From Pseudomonas sp. AKS31 (GTDB lineage: Bacteria > Pseudomonadota > Gammaproteobacteria > Pseudomonadales > Pseudomonadaceae), in the NCBI RefSeq assembly GCF_023634765.1, contig NZ_JAMLFX010000002.1:228225-292224 (forward strand): a stretch of 64,000 bases of DNA, written 5' to 3'. How positions within the stretch are numbered: position 1 is the first letter of the stretch; the number at the start of each line of letters is the position of its first letter. The notes under the pieces were generated by a model. The model saw only the letters and a list, made by a program, of their open reading frames with translations, was not told the DNA's origin and did not search any database. The position numbers were made by a program, and so were the translations under genes. Positions 33,872-42,177 of this stretch are shown in pieces.

Positions 33872-35830
33872 ATGACTGAGCCACTGCTCCAACTGACCGG
33901 CATCACCCGCAGTTTCACCGCCGGCGACCGCGAATTTCTCGCGCTGAAAAACATCAACCTGACGATCAATGCCGGAGAAATGGTCGCGATTATCGGCGCT
34001 TCCGGCTCCGGCAAATCTACCTTGATGAACATCCTCGGTTGCCTCGATTACGCCACCGCCGGCAGCTACAGGATCAACGGCCAGGAAACCCGCGATCTGG
34101 ACAATCAGGCCCTGGCCGAGCTGCGTCGTGATTACTTTGGTTTCATCTTCCAGCGTTACCACTTGCTGCCGCATCTGAGCGCGATGCACAACGTCGAGAT
34201 GCCGGCGATTTACGCCGGGACGCCGCAGCTTCAGCGCCATGCCCGCGCCCGCGAGTTGTTGGCGCGACTGGGTCTGGAAGGCCATTTAACGCATCGGCCG
34301 AGCCAGCTCTCTGGCGGTCAGCAGCAGCGCGTAAGTATCGCCCGGGCCTTGATGAACGGCGGCGAAGTGATCCTCGCCGACGAACCGACCGGCGCCCTCG
34401 ACACGGCCAGCGGCAAAGAGGTGATGCGCATCCTGCTGGAGCTGCACGCAGCGGGGCACACGGTGATTCTGGTCACCCACGATCCGAAAGTGGCGGCCAA
34501 CGCCGAGCGCATCATCGAAGTCAGCGACGGCGAAATCCTCAGCGACCGTGCCAACGAACGCGACACCACGCACCTGCTCAGCGAAGAACCAGTGGCCCCG
34601 AAAGCCACCGCCTCACGGCGCCTGGTCGCCAGTCTCGGGCTGTTCAAAGAGGCGTTTGCCATGGCGTGGTTGGCGTTGATTTCCCATCGCATGCGCACCT
34701 TGCTGACCATGCTCGGCATCGTCATTGGCATCACCTCGGTGGTGTCGATTTCGGCGGTCGGGGAGGGCGCGAAGAATTACGTGCTCAAGGACATCGCCGC
34801 CATTGGCAGCAACACCATCGATGTCTATCCGGGCAGCAGTTATGGTGACAAACGTGCCGCCGCCATCGAAACCCTGACACCGGCCGACGTCACTGCGCTG
34901 AATCAGCTGTATTACGTCGACAGCGCCACGCCGATGATCGGCCGCAGCCTGTTGTTGCGTTATCGCAATATCGACCTCGACGCCCAGGTCAACGGCGTCA
35001 GCGATCAGTACTTCAAGGTGCGCGGGATCAAAATGGCCGCCGGTATTGCGTTCAGTGAAAGCGATGCGCGGCGGCAGGCGCAGGTGGTGGTTATCGATCA
35101 CAACACTCGGCAGCGTCTGTTCGGCCAGGATGTCGATCCGTTGGGTCAGGTGATCCTGATCGGCAACCTGCCGTGCACAGTGATCGGCGTGGCTGCCGAA
35201 GATAAAAGCCTGTTTGCCTCGGGCAAGACCCTTAACGTCTGGGTGCCCTACGAAACCGCCGCCGGGCGGGTGTTGGGCCAGCGTTATCTGGACAGCATCA
35301 GCGTGCGCATGAAGGATGGCCAGCCGAGCAAAGTGGTGGAACAGCACGTCACCCAACTGCTGCTGCAACGCCACGGCACCAAGGACTTCTTCACCAACAA
35401 TCTCGACAGCGTCTTGCAGACCGTGCAGAAAACCAGCCGCTCGCTGGCGTTGCTGCTGTCGCTGATTGCGGTGATTTCTTTGGTGGTCGGCGGTATCGGG
35501 GTGATGAACATCATGCTGGTTTCGGTGACCGAGCGTACCCGCGAGATCGGTATTCGCATGGCGGTCGGGGCACGGCAGTCGGACATTCGTCAGCAGTTTC
35601 TGGTGGAGGCGGTGATGGTCTGTCTGTTAGGCGGGGCGATCGGCATTTCCCTGTCGTATGCGATCGGGCATTTGTTTTCGGTGTTTATCAAGGAGTGGGA
35701 GATGGTGTTCTCGCTGGCGTCGGTGTTGACGGCGGTGGTGTGCTCGACGTTGATCGGGGTGGTGTTTGGCTTTGTGCCGGCGCGCAATGCTTCGCGGCTT
35801 GATCCGATTGAGGCGTTGGCGCGGGATTAA
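33872..35830 (+). CDS. macB: MacB-type ABC transporter, ATPase fused to permease
   Basis: This 652-residue inner-membrane protein has an N-terminal ABC ATPase with Walker A GASGSGKST (about residue 44), signature LSGGQQQRVSIARAL and Walker B VILADEPTGALD. After a linker come a transmembrane helix (about residues 270-295, TLLTMLGIVIGITSVVSISAV), a large periplasmic MacB domain (about 300-520) and three C-terminal helices around FtsX-like GGIGVMNIMLVSVTERTREIGIRMAVGAR. The length and order are those of MacB. With MacA it should export the cyclic lipopeptide made by the upstream synthetases; that substrate is inferred from position. Confidence 0.92.
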   Translation: MTEPLLQLTGITRSFTAGDREFLALKNINLTINAGEMVAIIGASGSGKSTLMNILGCLDYATAGSYRINGQETRDLDNQALAELRRDYFGFIFQRYHLLPHLSAMHNVEMPAIYAGTPQLQRHARARELLARLGLEGHLTHRPSQLSGGQQQRVSIARALMNGGEVILADEPTGALDTASGKEVMRILLELHAAGHTVILVTHDPKVAANAERIIEVSDGEILSDRANERDTTHLLSEEPVAPKATASRRLVASLGLFKEAFAMAWLALISHRMRTLLTMLGIVIGITSVVSISAVGEGAKNYVLKDIAAIGSNTIDVYPGSSYGDKRAAAIETLTPADVTALNQLYYVDSATPMIGRSLLLRYRNIDLDAQVNGVSDQYFKVRGIKMAAGIAFSESDARRQAQVVVIDHNTRQRLFGQDVDPLGQVILIGNLPCTVIGVAAEDKSLFASGKTLNVWVPYETAAGRVLGQRYLDSISVRMKDGQPSKVVEQHVTQLLLQRHGTKDFFTNNLDSVLQTVQKTSRSLALLLSLIAVISLVVGGIGVMNIMLVSVTERTREIGIRMAVGARQSDIRQQFLVEAVMVCLLGGAIGISLSYAIGHLFSVFIKEWEMVFSLASVLTAVVCSTLIGVVFGFVPARNASRLDPIEALARD

Positions 35831-35924
35831 AAGCGGCCCTCATCAAATCTGTTGGGGCATTGCTCAGGTCGTGATGTTGGGGGAATTGGCGGTGAATCAG
35901 GCTTTGGTGCGCGTCGCGGGATTG

Positions 35925-36124
35925 CCCTCACCCTAACCCTCTCCCAGAGGGAGAGGGGACTGACTGCAGTGTTTGCTGGAGATACGCCGACGTGGGATAC
36001 CGAGTCGAACTCAGGTTTTGAACAGCACGAAGATTGGCTCCCAAGCCGAGCTCGGTTTCGAACTCAACCAAAATCGGCTCCCTTTCTCCCTCGCCCCCTT
36101 GGGGGAGAGGGCTGGGGTGAGGGG
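35925..36124. repeat. Pair of inverted CCCTCACCC-type palindromic repeats
   Basis: The 330-bp gap between macB and the regulator gene holds no gene. It contains a palindromic unit at 35925-35958 (CCCTCACCCTAACCCTCTCC then AGAGGGAGAGGGG) and its inverted partner at 36086-36124 (ending GGGCTGGGGTGAGGG). The sequence between them also self-pairs (AACTCAGGTTTTGAA near 36009 against partly complementary TTTCGAACTCAACC near 36056). Such units are common intergenic repeats in Pseudomonas genomes. A related pair lies at 51526-51745. Confidence 0.75.
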
Positions 36125-36160
36125 GTAGCGATCCAGAGCCGTGCACAAAAACCACCTCTG

Positions 36161-36907
36161 TCACGCCGCACTCGACGCCGACGCCTCCAACGGCGAATAC
36201 ATCCAGCGCATCAACGAATGCCGCCCGCTGATGCCCAACTTGATCGCCGCGCGTTTCAGATAACTCTCTACGGTGTTGACCTTCAACGCCAATTGCTCCG
36301 CCAGTTCCGGCGCCGTGCGGCCGGCGAGCAGGCCGACGCAGACTTCGGTTTCGCGGTTGGACAGGCTTAGCCCCAGTTGCTCCAGGCGCTCGTCAAAGCG
36401 CAGGCGCAAGGTTTCCAGGCCGCTGCCTTCGGCTGCTTCGGACGGGGTTTGCGGTTCAAGGGTGGCCGGTTGCAGGGCGTTGATGTGTTTTTCCACCATC
36501 GGCAGCAGCACCGGGGAGATGTCCTGCAACAGGCTGCGTTCCTGCGCGGAGAAGCGCTGCGACTCGCCGTTGCGGTACACCGAAATCACGTAGCGGTAGC
36601 CGTCCTTGCGCCGGGTCAGGTGCAGTTGCGAGGCGTCCGCGCTGGTCGCGGCCGGCGGATTCTGTAAATGGTGAGCCGCCGCACTGTGTTCGGAAAACAC
36701 CGTTTCGGCGAGCAGGGCCGGCTCTTTCAGCGGCTCCGGCTCACTGCGGCTCGACGCGCGGCTCACCGGTTCGACACGCATCTGCCGGATGTGCGTGGCG
36801 TCTACCGCCAGTTGCGTCAGGATCAGGTCATGCAGCATGCGCGGAAAGTGCCGGCTGCCGGTGCTGGCGATGACCTTGCCGATGTGGGGGAACAAGTGTG
36901 AATTCAT
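36161..36907 (-). CDS. LuxR-family transcriptional regulator (lipopeptide cluster regulator candidate)
   Basis: This 248-residue protein has a C-terminal LuxR-type helix-turn-helix at about residues 178-240 (LSNRETEVCVGLLAGRTAPELAEQLALKVNTVESYLKRAAIKLGI). The N-terminal part shows no autoinducer-binding or receiver domain. Pseudomonas lipopeptide clusters are usually flanked by LuxR regulators of this kind, one downstream of macAB (as with ViscBCR, MassBCR), required for NRPS transcription. The position just after macB on the opposite strand fits that role. Direct control of this cluster is inferred, not shown by the sequence. Confidence 0.88.
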   Translation of the reverse strand: MNSHLFPHIGKVIASTGSRHFPRMLHDLILTQLAVDATHIRQMRVEPVSRASSRSEPEPLKEPALLAETVFSEHSAAAHHLQNPPAATSADASQLHLTRRKDGYRYVISVYRNGESQRFSAQERSLLQDISPVLLPMVEKHINALQPATLEPQTPSEAAEGSGLETLRLRFDERLEQLGLSLSNRETEVCVGLLAGRTAPELAEQLALKVNTVESYLKRAAIKLGISGRHSLMRWMYSPLEASASSAA

Positions 36908-37225
36908 GTGCGTGTCATCCCTGAGAGGCGTTAATTCAAAAACATCTGCCGCACTGTCGACGATCTCCTTGGTCGACGAAATACCGCAGACTTGGATCCT
37001 ATCCTAGTACAACGTTTGAGCGACTGTTTAATGAAGGTGTTATTAGCTAATAACCCTGATTTTACTGGCTTAAAGGTCACCGCGCGGAAAACTCCTTCGC
37101 CGATTGTCCTGTTGAGGTTGACGGTGAAACGCGTTTCAACCGATTTATCCCTTTTCGATGCGTCAGTAACCTGTACACAACTTGAACGCAACAACAACTT
37201 CCAACATTGAAAAGGGACGCCCACC
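36908..37225. promoter_or_regulatory. Divergent intergenic region between regulator and hydrolase copy A
   Basis: No gene is visible. The region carries a GTCGAC pair (36956-36961 and 36972-36977), a perfect 16-bp palindrome GTTATTAGCTAATAAC at 37039-37054, and from 37102 onward the upstream part of the segment duplicated at 51868. The duplicated part includes TTGACGG, a TTTCAACCGATTTATCCC block and the ribosome site AAAAGGGA before the hydrolase ATG. Confidence 0.6.
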
Positions 37226-37858
37226 ATGACCACTCCAACCTACAACCGCCTCAACAAAGACGACGCTATCGTGCTGCTGGTAGACCACCAGACCGGTCTG
37301 ATCTCTCTGGTGCAGGACTTCTCGCCAAACGAGTTCAAGAACAACGTGCTGGCCCTGGCGGATCTGGCCAAGTTCTTCGAACTGCCGACCATCCTCACCA
37401 CCAGTTTCGAACAAGGCCCGAACGGCCCGCTGGTGCCAGAGCTGAAAGAGATGTTCCCGGACGCGCCGTACATCGCTCGTCCAGGCCAGATCAACGCCTG
37501 GGACAACGAAGATTTTGTGAAGGCGATCAAAGCCACCGGCCGCAAGCAGATCATCATTGCCGGTGTGGTAACGGATGTGTGCGTAGCGTTCCCGACCTTG
37601 TCGGCGCTGGCAGAAGGGTTTGAGGTGTTTGTGGTGACCGACGCTTCGGGCACTTTCAACACCACAGTGCAACAGGCCGCATGGAGTCGCATGACCCAGG
37701 CCGGTGCGCAGATGATGAACTGGTTCTCGGTAGCCTGTGAGCTGCACCGCGACTGGCGCAACGATATTGAAGGCTTGGGCAATCTGCTGTCGCAGCGCAT
37801 CCCCAACTACCGCAACCTGATGAACAGCTACTCGGCGCTGACCGCTCAGCAGAAGTAA
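37226..37858 (+). CDS. Isochorismatase-like cysteine hydrolase, YcaC type (copy A)
   Basis: This 210-residue protein belongs to the isochorismatase-like hydrolase superfamily. The N-terminal catalytic Asp lies in VLLVDHQTGL, the central Lys in the ATGRKQIIIAGV strand region, and the nucleophile Cys in GVVTDVCVAFPTLSALAEG, preceded by the cis-peptide-type VVT segment. Sequence style and length match YcaC, a multimeric hydrolase of unknown substrate. The ATG follows AAAAGGGA. The gene is single and is followed by an intrinsic terminator. It differs from copy B (51992-52624) by one residue (Glu versus Asp near residue 133). Confidence 0.9.
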   Translation: MTTPTYNRLNKDDAIVLLVDHQTGLISLVQDFSPNEFKNNVLALADLAKFFELPTILTTSFEQGPNGPLVPELKEMFPDAPYIARPGQINAWDNEDFVKAIKATGRKQIIIAGVVTDVCVAFPTLSALAEGFEVFVVTDASGTFNTTVQQAAWSRMTQAGAQMMNWFSVACELHRDWRNDIEGLGNLLSQRIPNYRNLMNSYSALTAQQK

Positions 37859-37876
37859 GCCGACGTGCTGCAAACG

Positions 37877-37904
37877 AAAAGCCTGCCCTGAAAAGCAGGC
37901 TTTT
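37877..37904 (+). terminator. Intrinsic terminator of hydrolase copy A
   Basis: A perfect 10-bp stem AAAAGCCTGC/GCAGGCTTTT with an 8-nt loop ends in TTTT, 19 bp after the stop. The same hairpin follows copy B. Confidence 0.85.
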
Positions 37905-37946
37905 GGCGTGTCTGCACTTTAAAGCGCTGGCAGCGTTGCGATGGCG

Positions 37947-38969
37947 TTACTTCAGGTTATGGCTGAAGAACTCGGTCAATTTGGCGAAGGGAATCAGGTT
38001 GACCCGGTCGTACAAGTCGACATGGCCGGCCCCTGGAATGATCAGCAGCTCTTTGGGTTCGGCCGCGCGCTGGTACGCGTCTTCACTGAACTCGCGGGAG
38101 TGCGCCTGAGCACCGGCGATGAACAGCAGCGGGCGCGGGGAGATGCTCTCGATGTCATTGAACGGGTAGAAGTTCATGAACTTCACATTGCTGATCAGCG
38201 TCGGCATGGTGGTGGTCTGCGGCGAAGCACCGGCCGGAGTGACCTGGCCACGCGGGGTGCGGTAGAAATCGTAGAACTCGTCCCCCACGGCATTACCGGT
38301 GAGTTTGAGCGGTGTGCCGCCGGTGTAGCGGACCGGGCCGCCCCAGGACTGCGCGTCACGCTGCTGCGCCGCCTGTTCAATGATCGATTGGCGTTGCGCG
38401 GGCGTGAGCGAATGCTTGAGGCCGTTACGGTTGGCGGCGCCCATGTCGTACATGCTGACGGTGGCAATCGCCTTCAAACGTGGGTCGATCTTGGCGGCAC
38501 TGATGGCGAAGCTGCCGCTGCCGCAAATACCGATAACGCCGATTCGCTCGCGATCGACCAGTGGGCGAGTGCCGAGAAAGTCCACCGCCGCGCTGAAGTC
38601 CTCGGCATAAATGTCCGGCGCAACCGACTGGCGTGGCAGGCCTTCGCTTTCGCCCCAGAAGGACAAGTCGAACGACAGCGTGACGAAACCCTGTTCCGCC
38701 ATTTTGGTCGCGTAGAGATTGGCGCTTTGCTCTTTCACTGCGCCCATCGGGTGGCCGACGATGATCGCGGCATTTTTTGACTGCGGGTCAAGGTTCTTCA
38801 GGCTGAACAGATTGCCTGCGACCTTCATTCCGTACTGGTTCTTGAAGGTGACCTTTTCCACGGTCACTTTATCGCTGGTGTAGAAGTTGTCTGCGCCGTT
38901 CGACATATCGGCTCCCATGGCTGAAAAAGTACTGAAGAGCAGCCCGAAGGCCAAGCAAAAACCTTTCAC
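37947..38969 (-). CDS. Exported alpha/beta hydrolase (dienelactone-hydrolase-like)
   Basis: This 340-residue protein has a clear signal peptide (MKGFCLAFGLLFSTFSAMGA, cleavage likely before DMSNG), so it should be periplasmic. The fold is alpha/beta hydrolase: oxyanion region IIVGHPMGAVKEQ, nucleophile elbow GVIGICGSGSFA with Cys where Ser is usual (as in dienelactone hydrolases), late acid near AGAQAHSREFSEDAY and His in PGAGHVDLYD. The substrate is unknown. The start is GTG at 38969 with AAGGA 8 bp upstream. It converges with hydrolase copy A, ending 43 bp from that gene's terminator. Confidence 0.8.
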   Translation of the reverse strand: MKGFCLAFGLLFSTFSAMGADMSNGADNFYTSDKVTVEKVTFKNQYGMKVAGNLFSLKNLDPQSKNAAIIVGHPMGAVKEQSANLYATKMAEQGFVTLSFDLSFWGESEGLPRQSVAPDIYAEDFSAAVDFLGTRPLVDRERIGVIGICGSGSFAISAAKIDPRLKAIATVSMYDMGAANRNGLKHSLTPAQRQSIIEQAAQQRDAQSWGGPVRYTGGTPLKLTGNAVGDEFYDFYRTPRGQVTPAGASPQTTTMPTLISNVKFMNFYPFNDIESISPRPLLFIAGAQAHSREFSEDAYQRAAEPKELLIIPGAGHVDLYDRVNLIPFAKLTEFFSHNLK

Positions 38970-39146
38970 TGGAATGTCCTTGCGATTGAGGGTTTATTCG
39001 TCTGAGCCTGTGCACGAACATTCTCTCGATCAGCGCCTCGGCGCCGAAGTGCATTCCTCTGGATTGCTTGCCTGATCCACTGAATCTGGATTGTTAACGC
39101 CGCGCAAACACGATAGGGCGATGAGAGGTCAGGGACGGGATATGGA

Positions 39147-40403
39147 TTACGCTGAGGGTTCAGTTCTGGCGTCGACCGCCCCGGTCTCAACCTGGCGGCC
39201 ACTGCGCTGGGTTTCCGGAACCCCGATCGCAAGCAACACAACCGCCACCGCCGCAATACCCGCCAGCGTCAGAAACGCCGCGCTGTAACCGGCCTCCTGC
39301 ACAACGAGTCCGGCGAGGCCGTTGCTCAGTGCCGCGCCGAGTCCGAAGGCTGTCGTCAGTGCGCCGAGGCTGATGTTGAAGTGGCCGGTGCCTTGGGTGA
39401 GGTCTTTAACCATGATCGGAAACAACGCGCCGAACAGACCCGCGCCGACGCCGTCGAGCAATTGCACCGCGACCAGCCAATAGGCATCGTCCGACAGCGT
39501 GTAGAGCACGCCGCGCAAGGGCAGGATCAGGAATCCGGCCAGCAGCAGCGGTTTGCGTCCCCACAAATCGGCTTTCGCCCCGACCAGTAATGCCGCCGGC
39601 ACCATCACCAGTTGCGCCGCGACGATGCAGGCCGAGGTCAGCGGAGTGGCCATCTGCAAATTGGCTTGCGCGAGTTTTTGGCTCACCAGCGGCAACATCG
39701 CCGCGTTGGCGAGGTGGAACAGCGCACAGCAAATGGCGAACAGCAACAGCGACCGGTTGCCCAGCAGCACCGATAAACCGGAAGGCTGGCGGTGGCTGGC
39801 GTCGGCGGGGTCCAGTCCGCGCGCCAGATCATGATCGATGGCTGCTGGAGAAACGCAAGCGATGGCAATGACACTGGCCAACGCCATGGCCGCCATCAAA
39901 TAGAACACCGCCACCGGGCCGAACAGATAGGCGAACACACCGGCCAGCAGTGCGGCGCAGGCATTGCCGGCATGATTGAAGGTTTCGTTGCGCCCGGTTC
40001 GCCGAGTGAACGCCCGTGGCCCGGTCATACCCAGGGTAATCGCACAAATGGCCGGGGCGAATATCGACGCCGCCATTGCGCTCAAGGTTTGGGTCAGAGC
40101 CACCCACGTGAACGACGTCACGAACGGCAGCACCAGGCAGCTTCCGGTCACCACCAGCGCGGCGATCGCAATCAACGCACGTTTGCGCCGGCTGTTGTCG
40201 ACCCAGGCGCCGGCGGGTGTCTGGGTGATCAGCGCGGCGACCCCGGCGATGGTCATTACCAGACCAATGCTCGCCGGTTCCCAGTGATGCACCGCCAACA
40301 GATAGATGGCCAGATAGGGGCCGAGGCCGTCGCGCACGTCGGCGAGGAAAAAGTTCAGGCTGTCCAGGGACAGGTTATTGCGGCGATCGAGGTCAGCGGC
40401 CAC
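39147..40403 (-). CDS. MFS transporter
   Basis: This 418-residue protein has about 12 hydrophobic segments in two halves with a cytoplasmic loop around residues 190-215, and MFS signatures such as GAWVDNSRRKRALI between TM2 and TM3 and its counterpart ADLWGRKPLLLAG between TM8 and TM9. It is an inner-membrane exporter candidate of drug/proton antiporter style; the substrate cannot be inferred. The start used is GTG 40403. No close operon partner is evident: the exported hydrolase starts 177 bp downstream. Confidence 0.85.
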   Translation of the reverse strand: MAADLDRRNNLSLDSLNFFLADVRDGLGPYLAIYLLAVHHWEPASIGLVMTIAGVAALITQTPAGAWVDNSRRKRALIAIAALVVTGSCLVLPFVTSFTWVALTQTLSAMAASIFAPAICAITLGMTGPRAFTRRTGRNETFNHAGNACAALLAGVFAYLFGPVAVFYLMAAMALASVIAIACVSPAAIDHDLARGLDPADASHRQPSGLSVLLGNRSLLLFAICCALFHLANAAMLPLVSQKLAQANLQMATPLTSACIVAAQLVMVPAALLVGAKADLWGRKPLLLAGFLILPLRGVLYTLSDDAYWLVAVQLLDGVGAGLFGALFPIMVKDLTQGTGHFNISLGALTTAFGLGAALSNGLAGLVVQEAGYSAAFLTLAGIAAVAVVLLAIGVPETQRSGRQVETGAVDARTEPSA

Positions 40404-40668
40404 GGCGGTGTCTTCAATATTGGAGGTCTGCGGATGGATTCAACCTCAGCAAGCCTAATGACCTGCGGCCGTGAATATAAGTTGCAGGCCACTGCCGCGA
40501 CGTTGCGAAACAACGCCAAAGTCCTGAAAACGACGTTCCGTCACGCGGTTGCTGCGCGTTCAACGCACTGCTTGTATCCTTGCGCCGGTCGAGGACATAC
40601 GACTGCTGTTATTGCCTTGAATCAGTAACGGCCGGAACGGGAAACCGGACTTTCCATAAGGTGCTTTC

Positions 40669-42174
40669 GTGAAGCGTGATACCCACCTCGTCATTCTCTT
40701 GCTGCTGGTCATCGGCTGCTCTCTGGCGTCGCTGACCATCTGGAAAGTGCTGTCTTCGCGCGAGCGCGCGCTGGAGGAAGTCAACGTGCACGGGTTGAAC
40801 CTGACTCAGGCACTGGAGACCTATTCCGAAGGCATTGTCCGGCAAAGTTCGCTGCTGTTGCTCGGGCTGGTCGAACGCCTGGAAACCGAAGGCAGTGGCC
40901 CCGCGCAGATCCAGCGCCTGAGTGCGCTGATTGACCGCCAGCAACCGTTGATGCCACAACTGAGCGGTATCACCATCTATGACCGCGAAGGTCATTGGCT
41001 GATGTCGTCGAACCGGCCGATTCCGGTGGGTGCCAGCAGCATTGATCGGGCCTATTTCATTCATCATCGCGATGATCCGAGCCGCGACCCCTTTATCGGG
41101 CCGCCCATCCGCAGCCGTTCCAATCAGGAATGGGTGATCACCGTCAGCCGCCGTTTCAATGATGACCGCGGCGAGTTCGCCGGGGTCGTGGCCGTGACCC
41201 TGGGTGTGGAAAACTTTCTGCGCCTGTTCGGCAAACTCGACATCGGTCAGGAGGGCGCCATCGGCTTGTCCTATACCGACGGCACGTTGCTGGTGCGCTA
41301 CCCGTTCCGCGAGCAGGACATGGGCCGCAATTTTTCCAAGTCGCTGCTCTACGCCAAGTACCTGGTCGAGCAATCGGTGGGTACCGCGTCTTATACCTCC
41401 AGCCTGGATGGCGTCGAACGCCTCTACGCCTTCCGCAAAAGTGAAAAGTTGCCGCTGATCACCACGGTCGCCATCGGCAAGCATGAAGCGCTGACGGCGT
41501 GGCGAACCGAGGCTTTGCTGTCGGCGGTGGTGGTGGCGGGGCTGCTGGGGCTAACCGGGCTGATCGGCTGGTTCCTGATCCTCGACATCCGGCGCCGAAC
41601 CCAGGTGGAAGGAGAACTGCGCATCGCTCAGCAACAGTTGCTCGGCTCCAATAGGCAACTGGAACTGTTGGCCATGAAGGATGCGCTGACGGGGCTGGCT
41701 AATCGGCGCTGCTTCGATGAAACCCTGGCGACAGAGGCGCGGCGGGCACAGCGCGACGGCTCTTCGCTGGCGTTGCTGATGATCGATATCGACTATTTCA
41801 AACGGTTCAATGATGCGTTCGGGCACGTTGCCGGTGACGCCTGCCTGCAAACCGTCGGTCACGTGCTGGATGAGTGTGTGCGGCGACCGTCGGACCTGGT
41901 GGCGCGCTACGGCGGCGAAGAGTTCGCGGTGATCATGCCCGACACCGATATTGATGGGGCGGCCGTGGTGGCGCAGCTGATGATTGAGCGCTTGCAGCAA
42001 GCCAACATCGCTCACCCGAGCAGTCCGTTGGCCCGGGTGAGCCTGAGCATCGGTATTGCCGCTGCGCGTGGCCCGCAGTTGGAGCCGGTGCAGGCGCTGA
42101 TCAAGTGCGCCGATCAGGCGCTGTATCAAGCGAAGACAGCCGGGCGCAACCGGTTGATGAAATCCGCTGCGTGA
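40669..42174 (+). CDS. Membrane-bound diguanylate cyclase with periplasmic Cache-like sensor
   Basis: This 501-residue protein makes cyclic di-GMP. The N-terminal TM helix is at about residues 8-28. A periplasmic sensor of double-Cache type (about 30-280) contains GITIYDREGHWLMSSNRP and DRAYFIHHRDDPSRDPFIGPP. A second TM follows (about 284-306), then a short coiled coil and the GGDEF domain from about 335. The active site is GGEEF at 415-419, and an inhibitory RxxD site (RPSD, 406-409) lies the canonical five residues before it, so product inhibition is expected. The GTG start follows AAGGTG. It converges with the hybrid kinase, leaving only 3 bp between stops. Confidence 0.92.
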   Translation: MKRDTHLVILLLLVIGCSLASLTIWKVLSSRERALEEVNVHGLNLTQALETYSEGIVRQSSLLLLGLVERLETEGSGPAQIQRLSALIDRQQPLMPQLSGITIYDREGHWLMSSNRPIPVGASSIDRAYFIHHRDDPSRDPFIGPPIRSRSNQEWVITVSRRFNDDRGEFAGVVAVTLGVENFLRLFGKLDIGQEGAIGLSYTDGTLLVRYPFREQDMGRNFSKSLLYAKYLVEQSVGTASYTSSLDGVERLYAFRKSEKLPLITTVAIGKHEALTAWRTEALLSAVVVAGLLGLTGLIGWFLILDIRRRTQVEGELRIAQQQLLGSNRQLELLAMKDALTGLANRRCFDETLATEARRAQRDGSSLALLMIDIDYFKRFNDAFGHVAGDACLQTVGHVLDECVRRPSDLVARYGGEEFAVIMPDTDIDGAAVVAQLMIERLQQANIAHPSSPLARVSLSIGIAAARGPQLEPVQALIKCADQALYQAKTAGRNRLMKSAA

Positions 42175-42177
42175 CCC

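Larger units (their letters stand above)
37102..37904 (+). repeat. Duplicated segment, copy A (promoter, hydrolase gene, terminator)
   Basis: This segment aligns in the same orientation with 51868-52669. Similarity begins at GATTGTCCT, includes upstream elements (TTGACGG, CCGATTTATCCC, CTTGAACGCAACAACAACTT), the whole hydrolase gene and the terminator hairpin. Coding regions are offset by exactly 14,766 bp with no indel. Confidence 0.9.
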
